Part shown: in pieces, positions 1 through 8,610 of the stretch
Numbering within the stretch: position 1 is the first letter of the stretch
How the letters are laid out: the number at the start of each line of letters is the position of its first letter
From: Mariniphaga sediminis
GTDB lineage: Bacteria > Bacteroidota > Bacteroidia > Bacteroidales > Prolixibacteraceae
Assembly (NCBI RefSeq): GCF_003573545.1
Contig: NZ_QWET01000008.1
Location: 186,001 to 250,000 of the forward strand
Direction: 5' to 3'
Length of the DNA stretch: 64,000 nucleotides
Program-made: the position numbers and the translations under genes
The notes under the pieces: generated by a model
Databases searched by the model: none
Seen by the model: only the letters and a program-made list of their open reading frames with translations
Told to the model about the DNA's origin: nothing

Positions 1-1503
1 TATTTTTAAAGAAACAAGTTCTCCATTCACTTCCCTGGTATGACCTAAGGCAGGTTTATTTAGAACTTCTTCGGCAATTCGCCACCTGATGATATCGGCA
101 TATCGTAATCCTTCGGCGGCAAACTCAATACGGCGCTCATTCCGTATTAAATCAATCCAATTCTGCTGACTATATGCATCGTATTCCGGCAAAGTGACGT
201 CAGCTACGGTCATATCCAAACCGGCCCGTTCCCTAACCTGGTTGATACAGCTTTTAGCCAGGGCATCAACATTATTCAGCATAATTTTTGCCTCGGCATA
301 GGTAAGCAATACCTCGGCATAACGTAAAAAAGCAAATTCAAAATTTCCACTGCTTTTAAAAGCATCCGACTCGGACACATATTTTTTGAACCAATATCCC
401 GATTTACTGGCACGCTGGTTCTCATAGTACATCGGGTTATTTTCATTATAGATATCGATTGGCTCACCATAAAAGTCATCTCCATGCCCCATTATGCTTG
501 CGCTGTAACGTGGGTCACGGTTAAGTGAAGGAGCCAATTCATACTCTTTTTTAGTATGAAGCGGGCACTCATCAATAGGCCTTCCCTGCAGGGTCCAGTA
601 TGAATCTATCAACGATTTCAACGGGACAAGATATGACTGTCCGGGACCTGTACGGTAATGCGGCCCCAAATCCCTGAAAGTGTATGTAGCCCTGTTTCCA
701 TTGCTTTCTCTGTTCATATGCATAATGAACTCGTTATTATCCGAGCAGGCATCATATTGAAACAGGTCACCATAAACAGGATGCAATGAATAATTGCCGC
801 TATCCATTATTTCTTTGGCCAGCCTGGCCGCCATTTCGTACCGGCCGTTATAAAGTGCATACCGCATGGTTAAGGCTTTTAATGAATACCGGTTGAACAT
901 GTACTTGTCGGTGGTATATTCATCAGCCGGTAGCCGGCTGGCTATTTCCTCTGCAAGTGGGAATAGTTGATCCAGTATCTCCTCTTTGGAAGTTGCCGGC
1001 TGAATAGCATCAGTCAAGTCGGCAGGTTCCAGGTGAAACGGAACATTACCCCAGCGAAATGTTAACTTAAAGTAATGCCATACACGCATGGCCTCCAGTA
1101 TACTTTTGTATTTTTGCCTGACTGCTTCATCTTCCACGTAAGGGATATCGGCATTGGCAATAAAAGTATTCAAACGGCCGAGGTGTTTCATTTGTAATTC
1201 GTAGTAATATAAAAATGCAGTGGTGTTACTGTTAAAGTTACCGTTCGCGATACGCTGGTGGTGATCGTCCTCAATCCGGCTATATGCATTGTCCGATTTC
1301 CCATCAGACATATATAATAGCGTTTTCCTATTAGTGGCATGTGTAAAAACATCCAGATAGCTACTGTAAATCACCCGGCGCAAATCTTCTTCGTCGTTGA
1401 AAAACTCAACGAAAGAAGTTGCTGTAGGATCCCTTTTATCTAAAAAACTATCACATCCAACAAATGTAACTGCAAGTATAATAATATAGATAAGCTTTTT
1501 CAT
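1..1503 (-). CDS. SusD/RagB-family outer-membrane glycan-binding lipoprotein, 3' end cut by the window
   Basis: The frame is open for 501 codons from the ATG at 1501-1503 to the window edge, so the C-terminus is missing. The N-terminus is a lipoprotein signal, MKKLIYIIILAVTFVGC, with lipobox cysteine at residue 17. SusD-type features follow: an N-terminal region aligned to SusD_N, TPR-like helices, and C-terminal text such as LRYAEVLLTYAEA and VRERAGLD, typical of the RagB/SusD domain. SusD proteins sit on the cell surface and hand glycans to the SusC porin. The gene lies 21 bp downstream of susC (1525-4803) in the same orientation, so the two form the usual pair. The substrate cannot be read from the sequence, and any hydrolases of this locus would lie to the left of the window. 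Confidence 0.93.
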   Translation of the reverse strand, partial: MKKLIYIIILAVTFVGCDSFLDKRDPTATSFVEFFNDEEDLRRVIYSSYLDVFTHATNRKTLLYMSDGKSDNAYSRIEDDHHQRIANGNFNSNTTAFLYYYELQMKHLGRLNTFIANADIPYVEDEAVRQKYKSILEAMRVWHYFKLTFRWGNVPFHLEPADLTDAIQPATSKEEILDQLFPLAEEIASRLPADEYTTDKYMFNRYSLKALTMRYALYNGRYEMAARLAKEIMDSGNYSLHPVYGDLFQYDACSDNNEFIMHMNRESNGNRATYTFRDLGPHYRTGPGQSYLVPLKSLIDSYWTLQGRPIDECPLHTKKEYELAPSLNRDPRYSASIMGHGDDFYGEPIDIYNENNPMYYENQRASKSGYWFKKYVSESDAFKSSGNFEFAFLRYAEVLLTYAEAKIMLNNVDALAKSCINQVRERAGLDMTVADVTLPEYDAYSQQNWIDLIRNERRIEFAAEGLRYADIIRWRIAEEVLNKPALGHTREVNGELVSLKI

Positions 1504-1524
1504 TCTATAATAATTTTTTAAATT

Positions 1525-4500
1525 TTAAAAAATAGTTGCTTTTATACCCATACTATAGGTAGCCATCCTCGGATAATTACCATCTCCACCATCCCTTTCA
1601 GGTTCGAGACCTTCCCATTTAGTAAAGGTGATAGCGTCCTGGGCATTTAGATAGATGCGGACATTTCTGATATTTTTCCCAATTTTAGGAATGGAATAAC
1701 CTAACTGAATGGTTTTAAATCGAAAAAACGCAGCTTCACTTAACCACACGTCACTCAGAACGGCATTGGTACTTGAGCCTGTCCAAACCCTTGGGAAGCG
1801 ACTGTTTTGATTATCCGGCGTCCAGCGGTTTTCCATATAATACTTTCGCGGGGCCCCAAGATTGTTGCTTGAGCCATCCATTAATACCGGATAACCTTCC
1901 ATTCCGTTTAACCTGCCGGTACGTTTGCCAACTCCTTGTCCTAATACAGAGAAATCCCAGCGCTTATATTTCAAATCTACACTTACAGAGTAGTTGTAGT
2001 GAGGAAAAGGATCGCCAAGATTCACCTTATCTTTATCGTTAATTATTCCATCATTGTTCTGATCTACATATTTGATATCACCAGGGAGTGTATTCGGTAA
2101 CTTGGCTTCAGTTGCTTCCACCTCTGCCTCATCATCAAAATAACCATCACTTTCATAGCCATAATAGTTATTAACGGCAATTCCTCTATACCAAATTTTA
2201 TCGTTATTATCCTTAAATATCAGTGTATCAGAGTCAGAATAACCTGCTTTCAACACCTTGTTTCTATTGTCGAAAAGCATGGCACCAATGCTGTAAGAGA
2301 AATCTCCAATTTTATCTGACCACTTTGCTGAAACCTCCCATCCTTTATTCTCTACTTCACCAATATTCACTGATGATGTAAGGTAATATGATCCGGTGAG
2401 TGGAGGTACCGGGAAGTCAGAATAAATCAGGTCGTAAGAATGTTTACGATAGGTATCAAAGGTGATATTCAATTTATTTTGAAGCGTTGTAATATCTACC
2501 CCCACGTTAATCTGTTTTTGCTTTTCCCATGAGAAATCGGGATTGGGAACACGCATGGTCCATCCCCATCTGTTCACGATTTCCTGCCACAAATAGGGGG
2601 CTACATTCTCATTTCCAATTAAACCGTAAGAAGCACGAATTTTGAAATTATTTAATACCCCGTCATCTTTCAGAGAGGCCATAAAGCTCTCATTATGGAG
2701 ATTCCATCCTAATGATGCTGAAGGGAAAAAACCCCACTGATTTCCGGGAGCAAACTTACTGCTACCATCTGTCCTGACCGTTGCTTCCAGCAAGTACCTG
2801 TTGTCAAAAGAATAATTCAGCTTGGAAAAGAACGAAGCCTTTGATATTTCCCGGTAATCCGTATATGTATAATTCATTACTTCGGTTCCAAGAACCAGGT
2901 AAATCTTATCCTTCTTTTCGCGCAACTCTTTTTCATAATTGATAAGACCGCGGGCCGTAATTTGACTAACGCTGACTCCCTGAGATGAACCGACATCATT
3001 ATCCCAAACATCTACAGGTTTTCCGTCGCCGTCGTAAAATTTAAAAGTTTCCCTTTTATATTTATTGGCTGATTTGTTAATCATATACGACACATTCCCG
3101 GAAATGTGAAGATTATCATTGATATAGTATCGGGGCCTCAGATTAATGGTACTTCTGTCGTACAAATAATTTTTTGTACCTCCATACTTAATTCTGGCCA
3201 GCGGATTCAGGTTATTGTGCAAAATATAATGGTCGGGTAGTTCCGATTCATAAAAGATATCCTGTGTTGGATTCATCCGCCATGCAATCTCATAAAGGCC
3301 ATGTCCATCGTCATTGGCCATTAAACGATCCACCTGCAGACGGTGTGCATAAAAATCAGCCAATAAAAGAAAGCGATCGGCAATATTAATATTCGTATTA
3401 AATCTGGCGCTGAACTTCTGGGTACCTTCCAGTTCGTTCAAACCATTCTCTTCAACATATCCCAACATTAAATTGAATGTTCCAACTCCACCACCACCTG
3501 AAATATTTGCAGCGGTATTATGTGAGTATGCTGTCTGTTCCATGATAGCATTTAGCCAATCGGTATTGCTATATTCTCCGTTATCAGCCAGATTGATATC
3601 ATCTGTGGTAAATAAAGGTTCCTGTCCCTGCATTGTTCTGGCCTCATTGTTCAGCCGCATATAATTGGCTGAGTTTACAAAATCCGGCAGATCGATTGGG
3701 GACTGCATGGCCACCCAGCTATGCAAATCGACTTTAAATTCTCCGGTGCTTCCACGTTCTGTTTCAATAATAATTACACCATTGGCTCCACGAGAACCAT
3801 ACATCGAAGCCGATGCGGCATCTTTTAAAATACTGATACTTTTAATCTGGTTTGGATCAATATCTGTTAAAGATTGTTCCATCCCATCAACAATAACCAG
3901 TGGTTCAGCATCCTGGAGGGTACTTAGCCCTCTGATGGAAATGGTACCCGGTACGCTACCAGGAAGATTACTCCCTTGCAAAATTGTAGCCCCGGCCACC
4001 GTGCCACTAAATGCCTCCTGGAGTTTAAATATCGGACGGTTCTCTACTTTATCCATGTCAACTGACTCAACCGATGAAGCAAGGTGTCTCCTTTCCACCG
4101 TATTGTAGCCCATTACCACCACTTCAGCCACATCAATATTGTCTTCCACCAATACAACATTAATCTTTTCTTTTCCGGCAGTATTTATTTCATAATCCTT
4201 GAATCCCAAACTACTAAAAATGAGGGTTACGTCGTCTTTCACGGATAATCTGTATTCGCCAAGCTCATTGGTAGCTGTCCCAATTGCCGCGCCTTTAATA
4301 ACCACATTTACAAACGGGATGGGTTCTCCCTTTGTATTGGTTACAATACCAATAATCTCTTTTTGTTGTGTTTGTTTCCGGGTTTCCTTAAGAGTTGCCG
4401 ATGAAAGTTCATTTCGAAAATTTACCGTTGATTTAGACTTGTCACCTTCCAGAATTACAATTTGACGATCGTAAATGTGGTATAGATTCCAGGTATCTTC

Positions 4501-4803
4501 AAACGTTTGATCAAGAATCTTTTCTACTGTTTCATTTTTTACATCAATATCCACCCGGCGGGTTATGTCCACCCACTTTTCGTTGTACAACAAAATGAAC
4601 TCACTATTTTCCTCGATGTGTTCGAATACCTCCTTAACGGTCACATCTCTCAGTTTTAAACTGAACTTTGCAGACTGTGAATAACTGTCTGCCGCAGAAA
4701 CAACCATTGCTGTAAAAACAAAAAAGGTTAACAGCTTCATTCTCAAAAAAAATTTAAACATGCTTCTCCTCGAGAAGCATCGCAATTCTCGTTTTTTCTT
4801 CAT
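1525..4803 (-). CDS. SusC/RagA-family TonB-dependent transporter with STN domain
   Basis: The protein has 1092 aa, a normal SusC length. After an extended N-terminus and a hydrophobic signal (MKLLTFFVFTAMVVSA, beginning at residue 22) comes an STN domain (about 47-105), then a carboxypeptidase-regulatory-like beta-sandwich (about 149-222, EIIGIVTNTKGEPIPFVNV), the plug (about 230-350, with YGSRGANGVIIIE) and a long beta-barrel ending in the aromatic residue of IKATIF. STN domains mark receptors that signal through a FecR anti-sigma factor, and a FecR gene lies just upstream (4933-6168). The protein imports glycan or other ligands across the outer membrane using TonB energy, capped by the SusD encoded next. 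A 9-bp stem-loop sits in the gap to fecR. Confidence 0.95.
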   Translation of the reverse strand: MKKKRELRCFSRRSMFKFFLRMKLLTFFVFTAMVVSAADSYSQSAKFSLKLRDVTVKEVFEHIEENSEFILLYNEKWVDITRRVDIDVKNETVEKILDQTFEDTWNLYHIYDRQIVILEGDKSKSTVNFRNELSSATLKETRKQTQQKEIIGIVTNTKGEPIPFVNVVIKGAAIGTATNELGEYRLSVKDDVTLIFSSLGFKDYEINTAGKEKINVVLVEDNIDVAEVVVMGYNTVERRHLASSVESVDMDKVENRPIFKLQEAFSGTVAGATILQGSNLPGSVPGTISIRGLSTLQDAEPLVIVDGMEQSLTDIDPNQIKSISILKDAASASMYGSRGANGVIIIETERGSTGEFKVDLHSWVAMQSPIDLPDFVNSANYMRLNNEARTMQGQEPLFTTDDINLADNGEYSNTDWLNAIMEQTAYSHNTAANISGGGGVGTFNLMLGYVEENGLNELEGTQKFSARFNTNINIADRFLLLADFYAHRLQVDRLMANDDGHGLYEIAWRMNPTQDIFYESELPDHYILHNNLNPLARIKYGGTKNYLYDRSTINLRPRYYINDNLHISGNVSYMINKSANKYKRETFKFYDGDGKPVDVWDNDVGSSQGVSVSQITARGLINYEKELREKKDKIYLVLGTEVMNYTYTDYREISKASFFSKLNYSFDNRYLLEATVRTDGSSKFAPGNQWGFFPSASLGWNLHNESFMASLKDDGVLNNFKIRASYGLIGNENVAPYLWQEIVNRWGWTMRVPNPDFSWEKQKQINVGVDITTLQNKLNITFDTYRKHSYDLIYSDFPVPPLTGSYYLTSSVNIGEVENKGWEVSAKWSDKIGDFSYSIGAMLFDNRNKVLKAGYSDSDTLIFKDNNDKIWYRGIAVNNYYGYESDGYFDDEAEVEATEAKLPNTLPGDIKYVDQNNDGIINDKDKVNLGDPFPHYNYSVSVDLKYKRWDFSVLGQGVGKRTGRLNGMEGYPVLMDGSSNNLGAPRKYYMENRWTPDNQNSRFPRVWTGSSTNAVLSDVWLSEAAFFRFKTIQLGYSIPKIGKNIRNVRIYLNAQDAITFTKWEGLEPERDGGDGNYPRMATYSMGIKATIF

Positions 4804-4863
4804 ACTTTTACACTGTTTAGATTAAACACCATTTAAATCTATTCGAAGACCGGAGGGCCTGTT

Positions 4864-4896
4864 CTGTGAAATAATAAGGCCAATTAAATTTCACAG
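4864..4896 (-). promoter_or_regulatory. Stem-loop between fecR and susC
   Basis: CTGTGAAAT (4864-4872) and ATTTCACAG (4888-4896) form a perfect 9-bp inverted repeat with a 15-nt loop in the 129-bp fecR-susC gap. It could act as an attenuator, a partial terminator or an mRNA-processing site separating low-level anti-sigma from high-level receptor expression. The second PUL has a comparable hairpin at the same place (15641-15672). The role is inferred. Confidence 0.45.
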
Positions 4897-4932
4897 GGTT
4901 AGTACGCTCACCGGTTTTCTTTTTTTATTCTA

Positions 4933-6168
4933 TCATTTTTGCATAGGCAATTCTTTCATTTTCTTTTCAATTAATACTTTATCCCCACTAATGCGGAACT
5001 CAAAACCGGAAGCATCTGACAATACCACCATCACTGCTTCGAGTGAATCTTTCAAATCAAGCTTCCCGCTAATTCTATCGCCGCCCGGGTAATTATCGGG
5101 CAAATGGATTTCTACATTGTAGTACCTCTCCACTTTTTGCAATACAGACAAAAGACTTTCTCGGTAATATTCTAGCCAGCCGTATGTCCATGCTATAAAT
5201 AAATCGGCATGAGGCTCATTGGCCACATTCAATTTACTGCTTTCTTTAAAAAAACTTGCCTTTTGCCTGGGGGTTAAAACTACATCCGTTTTTCCCAGGC
5301 CAAAAGTTTTTGGTTTGCTCACAATCACACTCCCTTCCAGCAATACCGTTTCAATGGTTTCATCATTTGAGTAGGCTGAAACATTAAAATGGGTACCCAA
5401 AACCTTCACATCCAAATTTCCGGCTTTTACAATAAAAGGATGTTTTTCATTACGGGTAACCTGGAAACAAGCCTCGCCTTCGAGGTAAACTTCCCTTGTA
5501 TCGTCCGTAAACCTGGAAGGAAAAGCCAATCGGCTACCGGCATTAAGCCACACTTTAGTACCATCTGCCAGCAACAGTTCCGATTTTTTCCCATATGGAA
5601 TCACCACTTCGTTCATTGAAACGGTTTGCTGCCCGGTACCCGTTTTTTCCTTTAAATCAATAATGCTGTCGTTTACGGTTACCTGATCGGCTACATCGTT
5701 CAGTGTAATGGTGGAGTTGTCTTTTTTCAGGGCAATTTCCTCTCCAGTTGAAAGCACCATGCGGGCGTCACCGGCTTTGGGAGAATCAGGTGAAACGAAC
5801 TGGTATCCGTTGTTCCTTTCATTTAGATAAAGGTATCCGAATGTTCCCATGGAAATAAGGATAAGAATAGAAGCCGCCCAACTAAACCTCCTCCTGAAGT
5901 TCAGATTTCTCACCTTTTGCTTGTACTGCTGATCGTATTTGTCAATATTCTTCCATACCTCCAGTACAGAATCTTCATCCAGCACATCGTACTTTTCGCG
6001 AAGAAAAAGAATAATTTCGCGGGCTTTGTTGACCTTCGGACGAAAACCGGAGTTAGCTCCCAGAAATCTTTCCCATTCTATCTCATTTTCATGATGTAAT
6101 ACCCAGGCAATGAAAGATTTTTCTTCCAGAAGTTGCTCCAAACTATATGCTAAAAATTCTTGTTTCAT
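4933..6168 (-). CDS. FecR-family anti-sigma factor
   Basis: This is a single-pass inner-membrane regulator that normally holds an ECF sigma factor and releases it when the STN domain of the partner SusC reports ligand. A cytoplasmic N-terminal part with SFIAWVLHHENEIEWERF is followed by a membrane segment (SWAASILILISMGTFGYLYL), the periplasmic FecR domain (VVIPYGKKSELLLADGTKVW to about LLEGSVIV) and a C-terminal DUF4974 STN-like domain. I chose the ATG at 6166-6168 because it gives the same spacing to the N-terminal motif as the FecR at 14511-15602. The frame extends upstream to 6246, adding 26 basic residues. Unusually, no sigma factor gene lies upstream: the next gene is divergent. Its cognate sigma may be encoded elsewhere. 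Confidence 0.9.
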   Translation of the reverse strand: MKQEFLAYSLEQLLEEKSFIAWVLHHENEIEWERFLGANSGFRPKVNKAREIILFLREKYDVLDEDSVLEVWKNIDKYDQQYKQKVRNLNFRRRFSWAASILILISMGTFGYLYLNERNNGYQFVSPDSPKAGDARMVLSTGEEIALKKDNSTITLNDVADQVTVNDSIIDLKEKTGTGQQTVSMNEVVIPYGKKSELLLADGTKVWLNAGSRLAFPSRFTDDTREVYLEGEACFQVTRNEKHPFIVKAGNLDVKVLGTHFNVSAYSNDETIETVLLEGSVIVSKPKTFGLGKTDVVLTPRQKASFFKESSKLNVANEPHADLFIAWTYGWLEYYRESLLSVLQKVERYYNVEIHLPDNYPGGDRISGKLDLKDSLEAVMVVLSDASGFEFRISGDKVLIEKKMKELPMQK

Positions 6169-6548
6169 TCGATTATTGGCCGTTAATATTTTAAGAAAGT
6201 CACATTTTCGGTTTTTGTGGACATTTTTTTCAAGATTTTTTTTCAAAACTAAATTTCAAGTTTTCAATCCCCTCACTACAAGACTGTTTAAATTTCATTT
6301 CTCGATATTATATTGAACTGTAAATTTCAATAAAGCTAAAAATTGATCAAGGCACAACGACCTTGTATTATGCAATGAATTTTTCAGGATTCCGCATTGG
6401 AGTAAGTGGTAAGGACAGGGTTTACAGAACCTGGTAAGTCTGAAAAATGGGAAATAAAAATTTTCCGATTTGTTCAAAACTTCTCCTGCCGCCAGAACAA
6501 ACAATCCAAAAATGATCTACATTTGATTTGTTTTTCTTAACACAAACA
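6169..6548. promoter_or_regulatory. Divergent intergenic region with a candidate -7 box for the GNAT/ATP-grasp gene
   Basis: About 380 bp separate fecR (minus) from the GNAT/ATP-grasp gene (plus). On the plus strand TACATTTG at 6518-6525 matches the Bacteroidota -7 consensus TAnnTTTG, 24 nt before the chosen ATG. I found no TTTG at the right -33 distance. The short open frames here show no protein-like composition, and no sigma-factor remnant is visible. Confidence 0.35.
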
Positions 6549-8504
6549 ATGAAGACAATTATCAGAAAATCAGAACCAAACGATTTAAATTTTCTCGAAG
6601 AACTGGAAAAAAGCTGCTTCCCAAAATTTCAGCAAAACACCCGACGCGCCATCCGTTACAGCATGTCAAGCCCTTTTCAGCAACTCATTATTGCAGAAGT
6701 ACAGGACGGGAAAGAAAAACGGCCTGCCGGGTCGGCTACCCTGTACCTTTATACCAAAAGCCTGCGCATATTTTCCATTGCCGTTTTACCGGCTTACCGG
6801 GAACAGGGAATCGGCAAACAGCTTATGGAATATATTATGGCCTTTGCCCGTGCAAAAAAAATGAGGCGTATATCACTGGAAGTCCGGCGGACAGACGAAA
6901 AAGTGATTCAGTTTTACAAAAATGCCGGGTTTAGTTTTTTTGAAGAACTACCCGATTATTACATGAAAGGTGAACACGGATTGCGCATGGTTTTACAACT
7001 CGATGAAAATCCTGAAAAACAAAGCATTTCCAATATTATCATTGTACGAAATCCAAAAAGCTGGAACCTTCCTATTGAGGGTGTCAAAGTTATTTCCTCG
7101 CGCAGTTACATCACCAGTCCGGAGTTTCAGTCGTTAAAAAACGTGCGGATATTTAACCTGAGTAACTCATATCAGTACCAGAAAATGGGATATTATGTAT
7201 CGCTGCTGGCATCGGCCCGGGACCACCGCGTAATTCCCAATGTGACAACCCTGCGCGATTTCAGCAGTCTTTCGCTCATACGATCGCTTTCAGGCTACAT
7301 TGATGAAGATATCCAAAAAACACTTAAACCAGTGGAGGGAAGCAGAATAAGCATTTTTGTCTATTTCAGCCAGTCGGTAAATCCAAAGTTCAAACAACTT
7401 GCCCAAAAGCTGTATCACCTGTTCGAGGCGCCTCTGTTGCAAATCGACTTCGTCAAAAATGAAAAATGGATGATACAGAAAGTAACCCCGCTGAGCATGA
7501 AAAAGGTAAATCCTGACCATTTGGAGAAAGTGCAGGAGTTTGCCCGTGACTACTTCTCAAAAAAACGATTTACCCGTCCCCGGTTTAAAAATTACAAATA
7601 CGACTTGGCTATATTGGTGAACCCGGATGAAAAAAATCCGCCATCATGTCCGGTGGCTCTGCAAAACTTTAAAAAGGCCGCGGAAAAAGAAGGCTTCTAC
7701 ACCGAATTTATCACAAAAGACGACTTCAGTCAGCTTTCGGAATTCGACGCGCTATTCATCAGGGAAACCACCAGCGTGAACAATCATACATACCATTTTT
7801 CGCGGGCTGCCTATGCCGAAGGGTTGGTGGTCATTGACGACCCCTGGTCTATTATGCGCTGCTCGAACAAAATCTTCCAAAATGAGCGACTGAAGCAAAA
7901 TAAAATAAAAACCCCTGTTACCGTGGTATTGTCCAAATCAACTTACCGCAAACTGGAAACTGCCCATCTTGCTTTCCCTCTGGTACTAAAACAACCCGAC
8001 AGCGCCTTTTCCCTTGGCGTGGAAAAGGTAACTACGCCGGAAGAACTGGATGTCTCACTGAAAAAACTTTTCCAGCTGTCCGATTTGGTTATCGTGCAGG
8101 AGTTTATGCCCTCGGAATTCGACTGGCGCATCGGGGTTCTCGACCAGGCTCCGCTTTACGCCTGCAAATACTACATGGCAAAAGACCACTGGCAAATTTA
8201 TAACTGGAACAGCAACAATAAAAACAACTGGGGCAATTCGGAAACAGTACCTCTGGATCAGGTCCCCGAACCGGTCATAAAAACAGCGGTTAAAGCGGCC
8301 TCACTCATTGGTGACGGGCTTTACGGAGTGGACCTCAAATTGGTGAATAACGAAGTTTATGTGATTGAGGTAAATGATAATCCCAATGTTGATGCAGGCA
8401 TTGAAGATTACGTATTAAAAGATGAATTGTACACCAAAATTGTGCGTTCGCTCTTTAACCGCATCGAAATAAACCGCAACATTGCCCAGTTTGTGACGGT
8501 CTGA
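6549..8504 (+). CDS. GNAT acetyltransferase - RLAN - RimK-type ATP-grasp ligase fusion
   Basis: This is a 651-aa cytoplasmic three-part protein. Residues about 1-150 form a GNAT domain, with the acetyl-CoA loop motif YREQGIGKQLMEYI and the late motif IQFYKNAGFSFFEEL. Residues about 160-320 resemble the RLAN domain (RimK-like ATP-grasp N-terminal). Residues about 350-645 are an ATP-grasp domain of the RimK/glutathione-synthetase type, ending with the metal-binding strand EVNDNPN (E607, N609). ATP-grasp ligases of this type join a carboxylate to an amine through an acyl-phosphate, so the protein could build and acetylate a small peptide-like metabolite. The substrate is unknown. The ATG at 6549 is preferred over one at 6528 because the GNAT domain starts immediately. 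An SLC13-type transporter follows in the same direction. Confidence 0.85.
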   Translation: MKTIIRKSEPNDLNFLEELEKSCFPKFQQNTRRAIRYSMSSPFQQLIIAEVQDGKEKRPAGSATLYLYTKSLRIFSIAVLPAYREQGIGKQLMEYIMAFARAKKMRRISLEVRRTDEKVIQFYKNAGFSFFEELPDYYMKGEHGLRMVLQLDENPEKQSISNIIIVRNPKSWNLPIEGVKVISSRSYITSPEFQSLKNVRIFNLSNSYQYQKMGYYVSLLASARDHRVIPNVTTLRDFSSLSLIRSLSGYIDEDIQKTLKPVEGSRISIFVYFSQSVNPKFKQLAQKLYHLFEAPLLQIDFVKNEKWMIQKVTPLSMKKVNPDHLEKVQEFARDYFSKKRFTRPRFKNYKYDLAILVNPDEKNPPSCPVALQNFKKAAEKEGFYTEFITKDDFSQLSEFDALFIRETTSVNNHTYHFSRAAYAEGLVVIDDPWSIMRCSNKIFQNERLKQNKIKTPVTVVLSKSTYRKLETAHLAFPLVLKQPDSAFSLGVEKVTTPEELDVSLKKLFQLSDLVIVQEFMPSEFDWRIGVLDQAPLYACKYYMAKDHWQIYNWNSNNKNNWGNSETVPLDQVPEPVIKTAVKAASLIGDGLYGVDLKLVNNEVYVIEVNDNPNVDAGIEDYVLKDELYTKIVRSLFNRIEINRNIAQFVTV

Positions 8505-8610
8505 AGAATCATATTTTTTTTGAAGTTACCCGTTTTATATATAGTTTTGACTCGACACTAAAAGCAGCGCAAAAAAGAATGAGGAGCCTAAAAATACCAT
8601 TTACAATTTG

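Noticed and set aside
6295-6504. A 69-codon minus-strand frame upstream of fecR, considered as a sigma-factor remnant
   Set aside because: No region 2 or region 4 motif can be seen, the composition is random-like, and it is far too short.
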